The notes beneath the pieces are model-generated. The model was not told the origin of the DNA and searched no databases. It worked only from the letters and a program-made list of their open reading frames with translations. 64,000 nt of DNA from Candidatus Melainabacteria bacterium (GTDB lineage: Bacteria; Cyanobacteriota; Vampirovibrionia; Obscuribacterales; Obscuribacteraceae), in the NCBI GenBank assembly GCA_003153555.1, contig PLZS01000060.1:1-64000 (forward strand). The letters run 5' to 3'. Below are positions 18,886 to 28,052 of the stretch, one piece after another; the stretch's first letter is position 1; each line of letters opens with the position of its first letter. The position numbers and the translations under genes were made by a program.

Positions 18886-20649
18886 ATGCGCTTCCTCTCG
18901 ATCACTCGACTAATGACACTGCGAATTACCAAGGAATCTATGCCGGTTGTCCTCTTGGGCACCATTTTTGTGATTGCTGCTTTTGTGCTGCCTGGCACCT
19001 GGCATATCGATGCTGCCATTCCCGCTGGTTCGGTCAGTTCTCCGGACAAAAATCTGATCATCGCTCGAATTTGCTGTTTTTTAGACGGTGTCTGGTGCCT
19101 TTATGTTGGTTTGTCCGGTGGGCGATGGCATCGACTTGGACCCGAATCGTTAATCGTCCCGAAGCGGATGGATGAGGACGAACCAATTTCTAGGAAAACA
19201 GCAAGCTTGATCTTGATGCTTATCGTCCTTGCAGCTTTGGTTTTACGAGTGCTGTACTTAAATACAAGTTTTTGGCTGGACGAAATAACGCCGTTGACTT
19301 TTTACCGCGATAGTTCTGTCTTTGGTTTGCTGACTACGTATTTCAGCACTAACAATCATTTGCTGTATACACTACTGGAGAAGCTGGCAGTCGCATCTTT
19401 TGGTGAGCAGGAATGGGCAGTTAGGTTGCCTTCCGTTCTCTTTGGTGTGGCCAGTGTGCCAGTGTTGTATTTGTTGACGCGGTTGATAGCGAGCAGATTT
19501 GTGGCATTAGGCAGCGCTCTATTACTAGCCGTTTCCTATCAGCATATATTCTTTTCGCAGAATGCACGGGGTTATACCGCTCACGTATTCTTCACGCTGG
19601 CTGCGACGCTCTTTTTGATTCGCGGTCTTAAGAAGGACAAAGTTATCCACTGGATATGTTATTGCGCTTGTATGTTTTTCAATCTTGCCGCAATCATCGC
19701 CAGCTTATCTGTCCTAATCGCGCATGCATTGATAGGAACGATTGCTGCAATTGCTGTACAAAGAAGAGGGGGAGCCGGATGGCCGCTTTTTATTCGGCTT
19801 GCAGCCGTCTTTTTTCTGACCCTACTGCTGGTATTACATCTCTACAGCATAATTTTTCCTCAGGCCTACATGGTGGTGCAAGAGACTTATCGTGTTCAGT
19901 CAACAGGCTTCACACTTTTTTCAGCAGAATTCGCCAATGAGGTCATCCGTGGTTTAAAGGTTGCGAGTGGACCGATTGTTCTACTCGCTGCCATTCCAGC
20001 ATTAGTGATTGCAGTTGCCGGAATTAGGATAATCTATCGATGTAGTTGGGTTCTGTTAGCGGCATTAGTTTTGCCTGAACTCCTGCTAGCAGCTTATTTG
20101 CTGAAGTTAAGTTTGGCTGTATCACCAAGATTCTTCCTGCTCGCTCTGCCGCTTGGACTGCTTGTTTGCGCTGTTGGACTAGATCGAGTCGCTCGTTCAA
20201 TCCTGATTCGCCTTCATCGACCAAACTTACTGCCGTACGTTTTTCTTCTGGGCATGCTGTGTGTTTCATTGGTCAACATTCCGGCGCTTTGTCAGTATTA
20301 TCGAATCCCCAAACAGGATTTCAGATCCGCTGTGCTGTACTTGAAATCAAAGCCAGGCTTAGTATTTCCGGTATCCATCTACACCGCCAGAGAGGGGTTT
20401 GCCTATTACGCCAATCGAGTTGGGTGGCACGAGAACATAGAATACTTTGACACCAGAACTGTCCCCGACTTTATGGCGATACTGCAAAAGCACAAAGCCA
20501 ATCAACTCTATTTGGTGACAACGTTTCCGCGTGCGCTGCACCTAGACCATCCTGAACTTGAGCCGCTCATGGAAAAATATTGGATTATCGACAAAGTTTT
20601 TCCCGGTTCAATTGGTGACGGCGATTTAACTGTATGGAAACCTCGTTAG
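18886..20649 (+). CDS. GT-C membrane glycosyltransferase (GT39/PMT, ArnT-like)
   Basis: 587 residues with about eleven membrane helices. The first loop after the second helix group has SFWLDEITPL with Asp132-Glu133, the acidic pair expected in the catalytic loop of dolichyl-/polyprenyl-phosphate-sugar transferases (PMT_2). EWAVRLPSVLFGVASVPVLY and FFSQNARGYT are further family landmarks. Such enzymes use a polyprenyl-phosphate sugar and act on the outer face of the membrane. The N-terminal 100 residues, with two hydrophobic segments, precede the usual start of the family. It is divergent from the methyltransferase. The start lacks a strong ribosome-binding site; a later start cannot be excluded. 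Confidence 0.85.
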   Translation: MRFLSITRLMTLRITKESMPVVLLGTIFVIAAFVLPGTWHIDAAIPAGSVSSPDKNLIIARICCFLDGVWCLYVGLSGGRWHRLGPESLIVPKRMDEDEPISRKTASLILMLIVLAALVLRVLYLNTSFWLDEITPLTFYRDSSVFGLLTTYFSTNNHLLYTLLEKLAVASFGEQEWAVRLPSVLFGVASVPVLYLLTRLIASRFVALGSALLLAVSYQHIFFSQNARGYTAHVFFTLAATLFLIRGLKKDKVIHWICYCACMFFNLAAIIASLSVLIAHALIGTIAAIAVQRRGGAGWPLFIRLAAVFFLTLLLVLHLYSIIFPQAYMVVQETYRVQSTGFTLFSAEFANEVIRGLKVASGPIVLLAAIPALVIAVAGIRIIYRCSWVLLAALVLPELLLAAYLLKLSLAVSPRFFLLALPLGLLVCAVGLDRVARSILIRLHRPNLLPYVFLLGMLCVSLVNIPALCQYYRIPKQDFRSAVLYLKSKPGLVFPVSIYTAREGFAYYANRVGWHENIEYFDTRTVPDFMAILQKHKANQLYLVTTFPRALHLDHPELEPLMEKYWIIDKVFPGSIGDGDLTVWKPR

Positions 20650-20732
20650 TTACACGTAGCGGAAATATCAACATCATCTGCTTTATTATGTTTTGGCTCC
20701 CCGCTGAGCGGCGTATTTAGGAAACTTTGAAA

Positions 20733-21800
20733 ATGAGAACTGTAGTAATTGGGCTTGGCAAAGTTGCCGAACGAATACATTTGCCTGCTTGTAAATCTGT
20801 TCCAGAAATCGATTTGGTGGCGGCCAGTGACACTAACGCTGAACGACGACAAGCGATGAAAGAGCAATTTTCTATTCCTACTGTTTACGCCGATTCACTT
20901 GAAATGATTGAGAAGGAAAAGCCAGATCTGGTCATAATTGGCACCCCACCTGAGTCGCACAAAGAGCTATGCCTGGCAGCATTGCGAAGCGGTGCTCATG
21001 TTCTTTGCGAAAAGCCGTTCGTTTTATCCCTCGACGATGCGGACGAGGTTATCAATGAAGCTAAAAAACAAGGAAAGAAACTTGCAGTAAATACTCAATA
21101 TCGTTACATGTCGACGTACAAAACGGCACAAGAACGTATAGCGGCAGGCGATTTCGGCAGACTGTACTTTATTCATTGTTGGCAGCAGATGTATCATCCA
21201 CCTGTCTTTGAAGGCGCTGATTCCTGGCGAGCATCTCTCAAACAATCCACTCTTTTCGAATTTGGATCACATCCCCTTGATTTGATCTGCACGTTCTTCG
21301 GAGAAATGCCTATCGATGTTTACGCAAATATCCCCAAGGTCGCTGCGGAATATGATTCGGATGTTTTTGTGCAAATGACTTTGCGATTTTCAAACGATCG
21401 ATTGGCGACGTTGGTACTGAATCGTGTCAGTCACGCGCCTGAGAAGTATCTTGAGATGCGCTTAGACTGCGAAAAGGCGTCCGTTCGAATATCGCTTGGT
21501 GGAGTGGCACGTGCTGGTATTGAGCTGTCCCGGCATAAAGGAACCAATCGTCCTGCGCTTAGAATGAGCTTCGTAAAAGGTGGTGAAGCGCGCATCGAAT
21601 CCGGTGGCAGTTCACGAGTGCTTGCCGTAGAGCGTTCGCCTGCGTTTGCGTCTGCAACGGCGTCGCATTTGAGAACATTCCTAAATCCCGCGCTAAGCGG
21701 AGGGTCCGAATTTGATACAGTGGAGCATGCTAGAAATATCTTGAGGATTATCTTCGCTGGCTATGAATCAGCAAAGACTGGACAAATAGTCAAGTTGTGA
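20733..21800 (+). CDS. Gfo/Idh/MocA family oxidoreductase (1 of 3)
   Basis: About 355 residues. N-terminal Rossmann domain with VVIGLGKVAERIHLP and an Asp at the end of strand 2 (AASDTN), then HVLCEKPF (the conserved EKP with catalytic Lys) and a C-terminal alpha/beta domain with GSHPLDL (His of the active site). These NAD(P)-dependent enzymes oxidise or reduce sugars and nucleotide sugars. ATG at 20733 is preferred to the TTG at 20727; AGGA at 20719-20722 serves either. It precedes the two GT2 genes and may supply a modified sugar donor. Confidence 0.88.
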   Translation: MRTVVIGLGKVAERIHLPACKSVPEIDLVAASDTNAERRQAMKEQFSIPTVYADSLEMIEKEKPDLVIIGTPPESHKELCLAALRSGAHVLCEKPFVLSLDDADEVINEAKKQGKKLAVNTQYRYMSTYKTAQERIAAGDFGRLYFIHCWQQMYHPPVFEGADSWRASLKQSTLFEFGSHPLDLICTFFGEMPIDVYANIPKVAAEYDSDVFVQMTLRFSNDRLATLVLNRVSHAPEKYLEMRLDCEKASVRISLGGVARAGIELSRHKGTNRPALRMSFVKGGEARIESGGSSRVLAVERSPAFASATASHLRTFLNPALSGGSEFDTVEHARNILRIIFAGYESAKTGQIVKL

Positions 21801-21850
21801 AACATGAACGATCTTCTGAAACTGAAACTTGTCCTAGCTAGAGAAAAGAT

Positions 21851-22735
21851 GTGAACTCTCCTGCCACCATATCAGTTGTGATTGCATCTCAAAATGCGCG
21901 TGCCAGCATTCGTGAATGCTTAAATGCGGTTATTGAGCAAGTTCGGGAATTGCATGCGGAGATTCTGGTAGCAGATGCTTCTACTGACGGTACGGACGTG
22001 ATTATCACTGAGCAATTTCCGAACATCACCCTACTTAGAGGTAAACCTGACGATTTGATCCCGCACCTATGGGGATTGGGGATGGATAGAGCGGTGGCAC
22101 CTATAGTGGCAATCACGAATGCTCAATGCATACCTGAAACCGCCTGGTTGTCGTCCATAACAAGGTGTTTTGATTTAAACAAAGTATGCGCTGTGGGTGG
22201 ACCGATACTGCCGCCTGTCAGAGGCTCTGGCCTTGATTGGGCGATTTATTTTTCCCGTTTTACCGCATTCATGCCACCGGTCCTAAATGGAACGATCAAA
22301 GAATTGCCAGGCGACAATGTTGCATATACTAAAGATGGGCTGGACCGTCATTGGAAGAATCGGGATAAGGGTTTCTGGGAAACACTTTTTCATCACGAGT
22401 TACGAGTGAACAACGAATCCTTATATATGTCCTCGGATGTGAAGGTTCATTTGGCGCATACTGAGAATGCTTCTGACTTCTTTTCTGTCCGCTTGCGTCA
22501 TGGTCGTCACTATGGCTCAACCCGTCCCAACACGAGCATGCCCGCCCGGATAGCGCGAATTATTTCCGCTCCAATTCTGGTACCATATCTCATTGGTCGA
22601 ATGGGCGTGAGGGTGCTTCGCAAGCGCAGTGATTTCCTGCCTCAATTTTTGATTGCTCTGCCATGGCTGGTTGTTTTTACTGTTGCCTGGTCGATTGGTG
22701 AGATCCAAGGTTATCTGGCTCCAGCGCATGAATGA
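21851..22735 (+). CDS. Family 2 glycosyltransferase paralogue with altered metal motif
   Basis: 294 residues, GTG start. GT-A fold with ISVVIASQN at the N-terminus and ADASTDGTD for the first nucleotide-binding block. The position of the DxD metal motif reads ITNAQC (residues 88-93), without an acidic residue. Downstream it shares LDWAIYFSRF, ELPGDNVAY and a HGRHYGS block with the three other GT2 proteins coded at 22728, 25035 and 25952, marking them as paralogues. A hydrophobic C-terminus (about 235-285) may associate with the membrane. The last eight bases overlap the next gene. It may be inactive, metal-independent or regulatory; a sugar donor cannot be assigned. Confidence 0.8.
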   Translation: MNSPATISVVIASQNARASIRECLNAVIEQVRELHAEILVADASTDGTDVIITEQFPNITLLRGKPDDLIPHLWGLGMDRAVAPIVAITNAQCIPETAWLSSITRCFDLNKVCAVGGPILPPVRGSGLDWAIYFSRFTAFMPPVLNGTIKELPGDNVAYTKDGLDRHWKNRDKGFWETLFHHELRVNNESLYMSSDVKVHLAHTENASDFFSVRLRHGRHYGSTRPNTSMPARIARIISAPILVPYLIGRMGVRVLRKRSDFLPQFLIALPWLVVFTVAWSIGEIQGYLAPAHE

Positions 22736-23642
22736 AAACGAGCGACCCGATTTATCCATAGTAATCGCCTGGCAGCTGGCCCAGCGCGATGTCCTGGATT
22801 GTCTGGAGTCCATCTATAACCAACAGTCACATTCTGCAATAGAAGTCATTCTTGTTTATGGGGGATTCGAACCCGATCTTTCTTCATTGAGTGGCAAATA
22901 TCCGCACTTGATCATCATGAAACACCCTAATTCAGGCAGTCTGCCTTCCTTGCATGGACTAGGCATTGAGCAGGCGACTGGTAAGTTCATAGCAATTACT
23001 GAAGGGCATACTACTTTTGCCGCAAATTGGATTGATATCGCAGTTAGTGCCTCTTCGAGCAATCCAGCTGCCGCCATTGGTGGTGTGGTGGAGCCCGGAC
23101 GTGACTTGTCATCCGCTGATTTTGCCCTCTATCTTTGCGACTATGCGCAGTTCGCTTTGCCCATGGTCAGCGGTGTTTCAGATGACTTGCCAGGTAATAA
23201 CGTTGTATTTAAAAGAGAAGTTATAGAAGCATTTTCGTCCGGTAAAGATCTTGGTAGAGATGGCTTTTGGAAAACATTCTTTTGTTATGAACTAGAAAAA
23301 CAAGGAAAGAAACTTTGTCGCGATGCCAAAATGGTGGCATTTTATAATCGGCACCTTTCGTTTCGCGATGTTATGCTGCGGCGATACCATCACGGACGGT
23401 GCTTCGGCTCGATGCGCTCGTCTGAGTTTTCGGCCGGCAAGAAAGCTCTGTATGTTGCTTCTTGTGCCATTTTACCGATTGTTCTCTGCAATAGGCTGGT
23501 GGCAAAGGTAGTTTCGAAACCTTCATTAATTCGCCGCTTCGCTCGAGTCTATCCGATCTGTTATTTGATCTTCTGCGCCTGGGTGCAGGGAGAGTATTAC
23601 GGTACCGCTCTTGGTGCCGCTGGTAGTTGCGATCAGTTGTGA
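22728..23642 (+). CDS. Family 2 glycosyltransferase paralogue with altered metal motif
   Basis: 304 residues from the ATG at 22728, which overlaps the previous stop (ATGAATGA); a frame extending to 22653 would overlap it by 83 bases and has no family match. The N-terminus LSIVIAWQ replaces the usual IIVPxYN start and the metal block reads ITEGHT (90-95), keeping one acidic residue. FALYLCDYAQFALPMVSG and DLPGNNVVFKRE match the paralogues at 21851, 25035 and 25952. Translational coupling suggests it acts together with the preceding paralogue. Two copies of a palindromic repeat follow its stop. Confidence 0.8.
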   Translation: MNENERPDLSIVIAWQLAQRDVLDCLESIYNQQSHSAIEVILVYGGFEPDLSSLSGKYPHLIIMKHPNSGSLPSLHGLGIEQATGKFIAITEGHTTFAANWIDIAVSASSSNPAAAIGGVVEPGRDLSSADFALYLCDYAQFALPMVSGVSDDLPGNNVVFKREVIEAFSSGKDLGRDGFWKTFFCYELEKQGKKLCRDAKMVAFYNRHLSFRDVMLRRYHHGRCFGSMRSSEFSAGKKALYVASCAILPIVLCNRLVAKVVSKPSLIRRFARVYPICYLIFCAWVQGEYYGTALGAAGSCDQL

Positions 23643-23673
23643 GTTTGCTTCGCAGCGCGGAGCGCTTACTTGT

Positions 23674-23744
23674 AGCGCCGGCATCCTTGCCGGCTTGATC
23701 CTGACTTGGAACTTACCTGGGAGCGCCGGCATCCTTACCGGCTT
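23674..23744. repeat. Two copies of a REP-like GCCGGC hairpin repeat
   Basis: AGCGCCGGCATCCTT is followed by GCCGGCTT in copy 1 (23674-23696) and by ACCGGCTT in copy 2 (23722-23744), with copies 48 bp apart and one mismatch over 23 bases. In copy 1 GCCGGC at 23677-23682 pairs with GCCGGC at 23689-23694 around a six-base loop. They lie between the converging ends of a glycosyltransferase and an oxidoreductase gene, the usual place for REP elements. No transposase or RAYT gene is in the window. They may also help terminate transcription, though no T-run follows. Confidence 0.7.
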
Positions 23745-23771
23745 CGAGGCTAGATTGGAACAAACTTGGGA

Positions 23772-24773
23772 TCAGCTATCCGTTTTACTTAGTCTCACTT
23801 TGTCTGCTAACTCAGCACAGAGCAAAATCTCCGTTTCGCTTATGGGTGCTGGTTTTCCTTCCAATGCCGATCGGTAAAATTGTCGAATCAAAGTTCGTAG
23901 CCCAGGATACGCCACTTCGTTTGAGGCTGAACGTTGAATTAGATTACGACTGGCGTCTAAGACTAAATTCGAGCCGAACCGTAAAGGTTTTAGGATTTTC
24001 GAGCGTTTTGAAACTTCACCTGACTCGTAGGTTGCGAAACCGTGGAATAGATCGATGTGAGCGGACGCTTTATCTCCAATCACACTCAATTCACTGCGAG
24101 TTGGTCGACCCCTGAGGCTGACCGAGATTCTTAATAAAGTATCATCCACCAGCCCGTCGATTTCCAATTCGCCGTCGAAATACCTGCGCACCTGGAACTG
24201 GTTTACATTCAACTTCTCACCAAAGAGTCTGAAAAAGAGTGAAACAGGATGTGGAAGTATCTCTAAAAGCACTTCCATCCGCTCTGGTTCAGACTTTCCA
24301 TCACCACCGCTCGTGAAGGCGGTGTGGCTAGCACGAATAATTCGACCGAGATTGACATGGCTTTCAGCCAGCTTTGAAGCACCTCTCTGAAATGGCATCT
24401 GGTGCACAGGCGCTAGTTTTAAGCCACTCTCATGGGCTTGAGTTAGTATTCTGCGCGTCGCTTCAAGTGTAGGTAGAAGGGGCTTTTCAGCTAAAACATG
24501 TTGCCCATGAGTGAGACACAATTCGATCGCGTCTAGATGCTGCTCTGCTGGTGTACAGATGTGAGCGATGTTACTTTTGCTCTCTTTGAGGCAATCCTCC
24601 AAATTTTGGAATGACTTCTCGGCACCAAATTCGCGTTGCAGTGTTTGCGCTCTTTCCAGTCGGGGATCGATTATGGCGACTATGGTCGCACCGCTTCGAA
24701 TCGCTGAAAAGGCATGCCATCGCCCCATTAGGCCTGCACCGACTATTAAAACTTTGGGAGATTTCATGCTCAT
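23772..24773 (-). CDS. Gfo/Idh/MocA family oxidoreductase (2 of 3)
   Basis: 333 residues, the only minus-strand gene between 18886 and 33991. Rossmann motif VLIVGAGLMGRWHA near residue 8, IIDPRLERA for the end of strand 2, and HVLAEKPL with the catalytic Lys. The C-terminal domain (about 125-300) ends with RTLIRQFYRSALEGKPAP, the usual closing pattern of the family. A second ATG two codons downstream (24767) is an equally good start. Being inverted, it is divergent from the GT2 gene at 25035, with about 260 bp between that probably hold promoters for both. Confidence 0.87.
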   Translation of the reverse strand: MSMKSPKVLIVGAGLMGRWHAFSAIRSGATIVAIIDPRLERAQTLQREFGAEKSFQNLEDCLKESKSNIAHICTPAEQHLDAIELCLTHGQHVLAEKPLLPTLEATRRILTQAHESGLKLAPVHQMPFQRGASKLAESHVNLGRIIRASHTAFTSGGDGKSEPERMEVLLEILPHPVSLFFRLFGEKLNVNQFQVRRYFDGELEIDGLVDDTLLRISVSLRGRPTRSELSVIGDKASAHIDLFHGFATYESGEVSKRSKILKPLRFGSNLVLDASRNLIQRSASNEVAYPGLRTLIRQFYRSALEGKPAPISETEILLCAELADKVRLSKTDS

Positions 24774-25034
24774 TGTTTCGGATTTGGGACGCGATCACCC
24801 AGCTATTAGCGCTTATTATTGCCTATTATTGGCCAACAATTGGATATTGCGCCTGAGTGTCCTCGCATCTTTCCTTTGTGCTCGCGCCGCTTTCCAGCTT
24901 CACTATCCGACCATTTTCGCTGGTTTTTTGCCAACAATGAGTAAAGACTTCACTCAAAAGGGTTCTCTTGGCACCGTCTAGTGCACTAATATTCACTCAG
25001 TTCAGGCTCAAGCTTTGCTTAAAGCGCTCTCAGG

Positions 25035-25949
25035 ATGCCGGTTCAAAAATATATGACTCCTCAACTTTCGATCATCATTGCCTCAATTAACGGACGCGAA
25101 TATCTTGAGCATTGTCTTGATGCTCTAGAAAACCAGCAGGGTGATGTCAGCGCGGAAGTGATCGTCGCTGATTGTGTCGGTGATGAAATAACTGAATTGG
25201 TGAAACTCAAATATCCACAAATCAAACTTATTTCATTCCCAGACAAACAGAGCGTTCCTAAGTTAAGAGCAACGGCTATCGCGCAAACCTCCGCACAGAT
25301 AATTGCTGTCACAGAAGATCATTGCATTCCACCAAGTGGCTGGTATCAATCTTTGTTGAAGGCACATGCCGATCATCCTGCCCCAGCTATTGGTGGCGCT
25401 GTCGATAATGGTGCTACTAAGCGAATTATTGATTGGGCAGTGTTTTTCTGCGAATACAGTAATTTTATCAGCCCCGTGGCCTCAGGTGTTGTGCACGACT
25501 TACCTGGTCCTAATGTTTCGTATAAGCGCAGCGAGACTCAGCATATCTTCAATTCCAACGAAGAAGAATTTTGGGAGACCTTTGTGCATGGACAGTTAGA
25601 ATCAGAGGGGAAGCAGCTCTGGTCAGATCCATCTGTAAGTATGATTCACAAGAAACACTTCACGTTTTCTGATTTTCTGTCTGAGCGCTTTCACTATTCA
25701 CGCGCTTTTGCCGGAACGAGAAACGAGTCCATTACGCTCAAACAGCGATTGATTTATTTGTTCGGCTCTCCTTTATTGCCACCCATGTTGATGATGCGCA
25801 TCGGCAAGAGAGTTTTTGCTAAGAAGCGTCATCTTCCGGAGTTTGCTATGTCGCTGCCCTACCTCTTGAGTTTTATGGTGGCATGGTCTGTCGGAGAGTT
25901 TATTGGTTATGCAACGGGACCCGGTGATAGCGCACTGCATTTGACTTAG
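25035..25949 (+). CDS. Family 2 glycosyltransferase paralogue
   Basis: 304 residues with LSIIIASINGREYLEHCLDAL at the start of the GT-A fold (ATG at 25053 is an alternative start). The metal-binding position reads VTEDHC (92-97), an E-D-H variant of DxD. IDWAVFFCEYSNFISPVASG and DLPGPNVSYKRSE are shared with the other three GT2 paralogues, and FHYSRAFAGTRN with the block before the C-terminal hydrophobic segment (about 240-290). It heads a long same-strand series of genes ending at 33991. Donor and acceptor are unknown; activity is more likely than for the two paralogues upstream. Confidence 0.85.
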   Translation: MPVQKYMTPQLSIIIASINGREYLEHCLDALENQQGDVSAEVIVADCVGDEITELVKLKYPQIKLISFPDKQSVPKLRATAIAQTSAQIIAVTEDHCIPPSGWYQSLLKAHADHPAPAIGGAVDNGATKRIIDWAVFFCEYSNFISPVASGVVHDLPGPNVSYKRSETQHIFNSNEEEFWETFVHGQLESEGKQLWSDPSVSMIHKKHFTFSDFLSERFHYSRAFAGTRNESITLKQRLIYLFGSPLLPPMLMMRIGKRVFAKKRHLPEFAMSLPYLLSFMVAWSVGEFIGYATGPGDSALHLT

Positions 25950-25951
25950 AG

Positions 25952-26860
25952 ATGACCCAAGCACCTGTTTTATCTGTAATTGTTGTTTCGTTCAATCAGC
26001 CTTCTGTTTTGCGCCAGTGTTTAACTGCCTTCAATTCCCAATCTGAGCGTAGCAAAATTGAAGTCATTGTCGTGCGCGATTGGGCGACTCGAGTTGATGG
26101 TGAGCAGCTTCGCTTGAAAGCGGAGTTTGAGAATTTTGATTGGATAGATGCACCTCCGAACAGCACCGTGCCTGCCATGCGCAAATTGGCTTTGTCCAAA
26201 TGCCGAGGCCAGCTGGTCGGTTTCACTGAGGATGACTGTGTGGTATCACATGACTGGTGCGCGAAAGTAGTTGAAGCGCATCGATCCGCCAATGTGGCGA
26301 TCGGTGGTTCTGTTGAGCCGGGAGACTATGGGCGCAACTTGGATTGGGCAGTGTTCTTTTGTGAATATGCCCGGTTTATGCGTCCGTTCGCTGGCATTGT
26401 AAATGCTTTGCCAGGCAACAACATAACTTACAAGACTGCCAGTCTAAAGAAGTTGTTGGAAAGCGATTCCAGCGGCGGTGTCTATGAAGTTTTCGTCAAC
26501 GGAGAGCTACAGAAATCAGGAGAATCGTTAAAAGCGGATCCGTCGTTCTCCGTGCAAAATATTAATTCCTGGAAGTTGTCCAACCTGGTAGATGTGCCGT
26601 TTCATCACGGTCGCGGTTTTGCCGCGATGCGTTTGACCAGTCGTCCATTGCTGGAGCGCTTACCTTTTCTGGGTATTGCGATGGTATTGCCGGCGGTTCA
26701 AGTAATGAGGATTGGCCGCCAAATACTCACTAAGGGCCGGCATTTAGGAAAGTTTGTTCAATGCTTACCGCATGTGGGATTGTTTTGCGTTAGCTGGTCA
26801 GTTGGTGAGTTCGTCGGTTATCTCCTCGGTCCGGGGGGGAGCTTGAAGCAATGGCGTTAG
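25952..26860 (+). CDS. Family 2 glycosyltransferase paralogue
   Basis: 302 residues starting two bases after the preceding stop. GT-A start LSVIVVSFNQPSVLRQCL; metal block FTEDDC (91-96), the variant closest to a true DxD in this group of four. LDWAVFFCEYARFMRPF and ALPGNNITYKTAS identify it as a close paralogue of the protein coded just upstream, probably from a tandem duplication. The C-terminus ends with VSWSVGEFVGYLLGPGGS, a motif shared with the 25035 protein, suggesting a common membrane or partner contact. Confidence 0.86.
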   Translation: MTQAPVLSVIVVSFNQPSVLRQCLTAFNSQSERSKIEVIVVRDWATRVDGEQLRLKAEFENFDWIDAPPNSTVPAMRKLALSKCRGQLVGFTEDDCVVSHDWCAKVVEAHRSANVAIGGSVEPGDYGRNLDWAVFFCEYARFMRPFAGIVNALPGNNITYKTASLKKLLESDSSGGVYEVFVNGELQKSGESLKADPSFSVQNINSWKLSNLVDVPFHHGRGFAAMRLTSRPLLERLPFLGIAMVLPAVQVMRIGRQILTKGRHLGKFVQCLPHVGLFCVSWSVGEFVGYLLGPGGSLKQWR

Positions 26861-26873
26861 GGAGTGTTTTGTA

Positions 26874-28052
26874 ATGCGCGTTGGAATCGATGCCGCCTGT
26901 TGGTCTAACAAACGTGGATATGGACGATTCACGCGCGGTTTGCTGAACGCGCTCGCTGAGTTTGACACGAAGCACGAGCTCGTCTTTTTTATCGATTCAC
27001 AGACGCACGGTGATGGTGATCTGCCGAGCAATTTTGAGACTGTCGTGGTCAACACAGGTGATCGGCCGACTGAAGCGGCATCGGCCTCGGATAGTCGCTC
27101 ATTGAAAGACTTGTTTGCCATGACCAAGGCGGTCGCTGGCCAGTCGTTGGACGCTTTCTTTTTTCCTAGTGTTTATACATATTTCCCAGCAATCACAAAT
27201 GGCAAAATAATTTTGGGTGTGCACGATGTGATTGCGGAGGATTATCCCGATCTTGTCTTTCCGGATAAGAAGCACCGACGGCTGTGGGCTCTTAAGGGAT
27301 GGCTTGCTCATAGACAAGCAAACTACATCATGACTGTTTCTGAACACGCCAAAACAGGGATAGTTCGGCACTTCGGTCACAACAGCGATCGCGTCTTTGT
27401 CATTGACGAAGCGCCGGATCCAGTCTTTCGTACTTTACCTCTCGATCAAATTGATCGCACAATCCTCTCTCGGTTTGGTTTAGCTATAGACTCACGATTC
27501 TTTATTTACTTGGGTGGTATCAATCCTCATAAAAATCTTCCGATGTTGGTGCAATGTCTGGCCGAGGTTCGCCGAGAGCCTGGGCTGGAAGATGTGCGAC
27601 TGTTAGTCGTGGGTGATTTGAAGGATGGATTCACTCCTGGTGTCAGCGAACTTAAGGACCGAATCGCTGAATTGCGACAAGAGGAAGCCGTTATCTTCAC
27701 TGGCTTCGTCAACGATGACGAGGTCGTTCACCTTCTCAATGTAGCGCAAGCGCTGGTGTTGCCTTCAATGGCGGAGGGTTTTGGACTTCCTGCAGTTGAA
27801 GGAGCCGCTTGCGGCGTTCCGATCATTGCGACGCGCAACAGTCCCTTGCCGGATCTTCTCAAAGATGGTGGCATCTTCATCGATCCAAACGAACCTACCG
27901 AACTGACAAACGCATTATCGATAATGCTCTCTGATCCAGCACGACGAAATGAAATGGCCCGGGTCGCCACTGCCAAGGCGCAGCAGCTAACGTGGCGGCG
28001 TTCGGCTGAACAAATGGATGCCATGTTAAATATGGTGGCAAGCAAAAGTTGA
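26874..28052 (+). CDS. Family 4 glycosyltransferase
   Basis: 392 residues with the GT-B fold: N-terminal MRVGIDAACWSNKRGYGRFT (glycine-rich acceptor-domain loop) and a C-terminal donor domain with FIYLGGINPHKN, VIFTGFVNDDEV and AEGFGLPAVEGAACGVPII, which holds the E(x7)E pair of retaining GT4 enzymes. It probably transfers a hexose or similar sugar to the growing surface glycan on the cytoplasmic side. It overlaps the next gene by four bases. The GT4 call is firm; the sugar is not known. Confidence 0.92.
   Translation: MRVGIDAACWSNKRGYGRFTRGLLNALAEFDTKHELVFFIDSQTHGDGDLPSNFETVVVNTGDRPTEAASASDSRSLKDLFAMTKAVAGQSLDAFFFPSVYTYFPAITNGKIILGVHDVIAEDYPDLVFPDKKHRRLWALKGWLAHRQANYIMTVSEHAKTGIVRHFGHNSDRVFVIDEAPDPVFRTLPLDQIDRTILSRFGLAIDSRFFIYLGGINPHKNLPMLVQCLAEVRREPGLEDVRLLVVGDLKDGFTPGVSELKDRIAELRQEEAVIFTGFVNDDEVVHLLNVAQALVLPSMAEGFGLPAVEGAACGVPIIATRNSPLPDLLKDGGIFIDPNEPTELTNALSIMLSDPARRNEMARVATAKAQQLTWRRSAEQMDAMLNMVASKS

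Noticed and set aside
27384-27391. HIP1 (GCGATCGC) palindrome, abundant in many cyanobacteria
   Set aside because: Only a couple of scattered copies were noticed (here and near 59119); there is no sign of enrichment.
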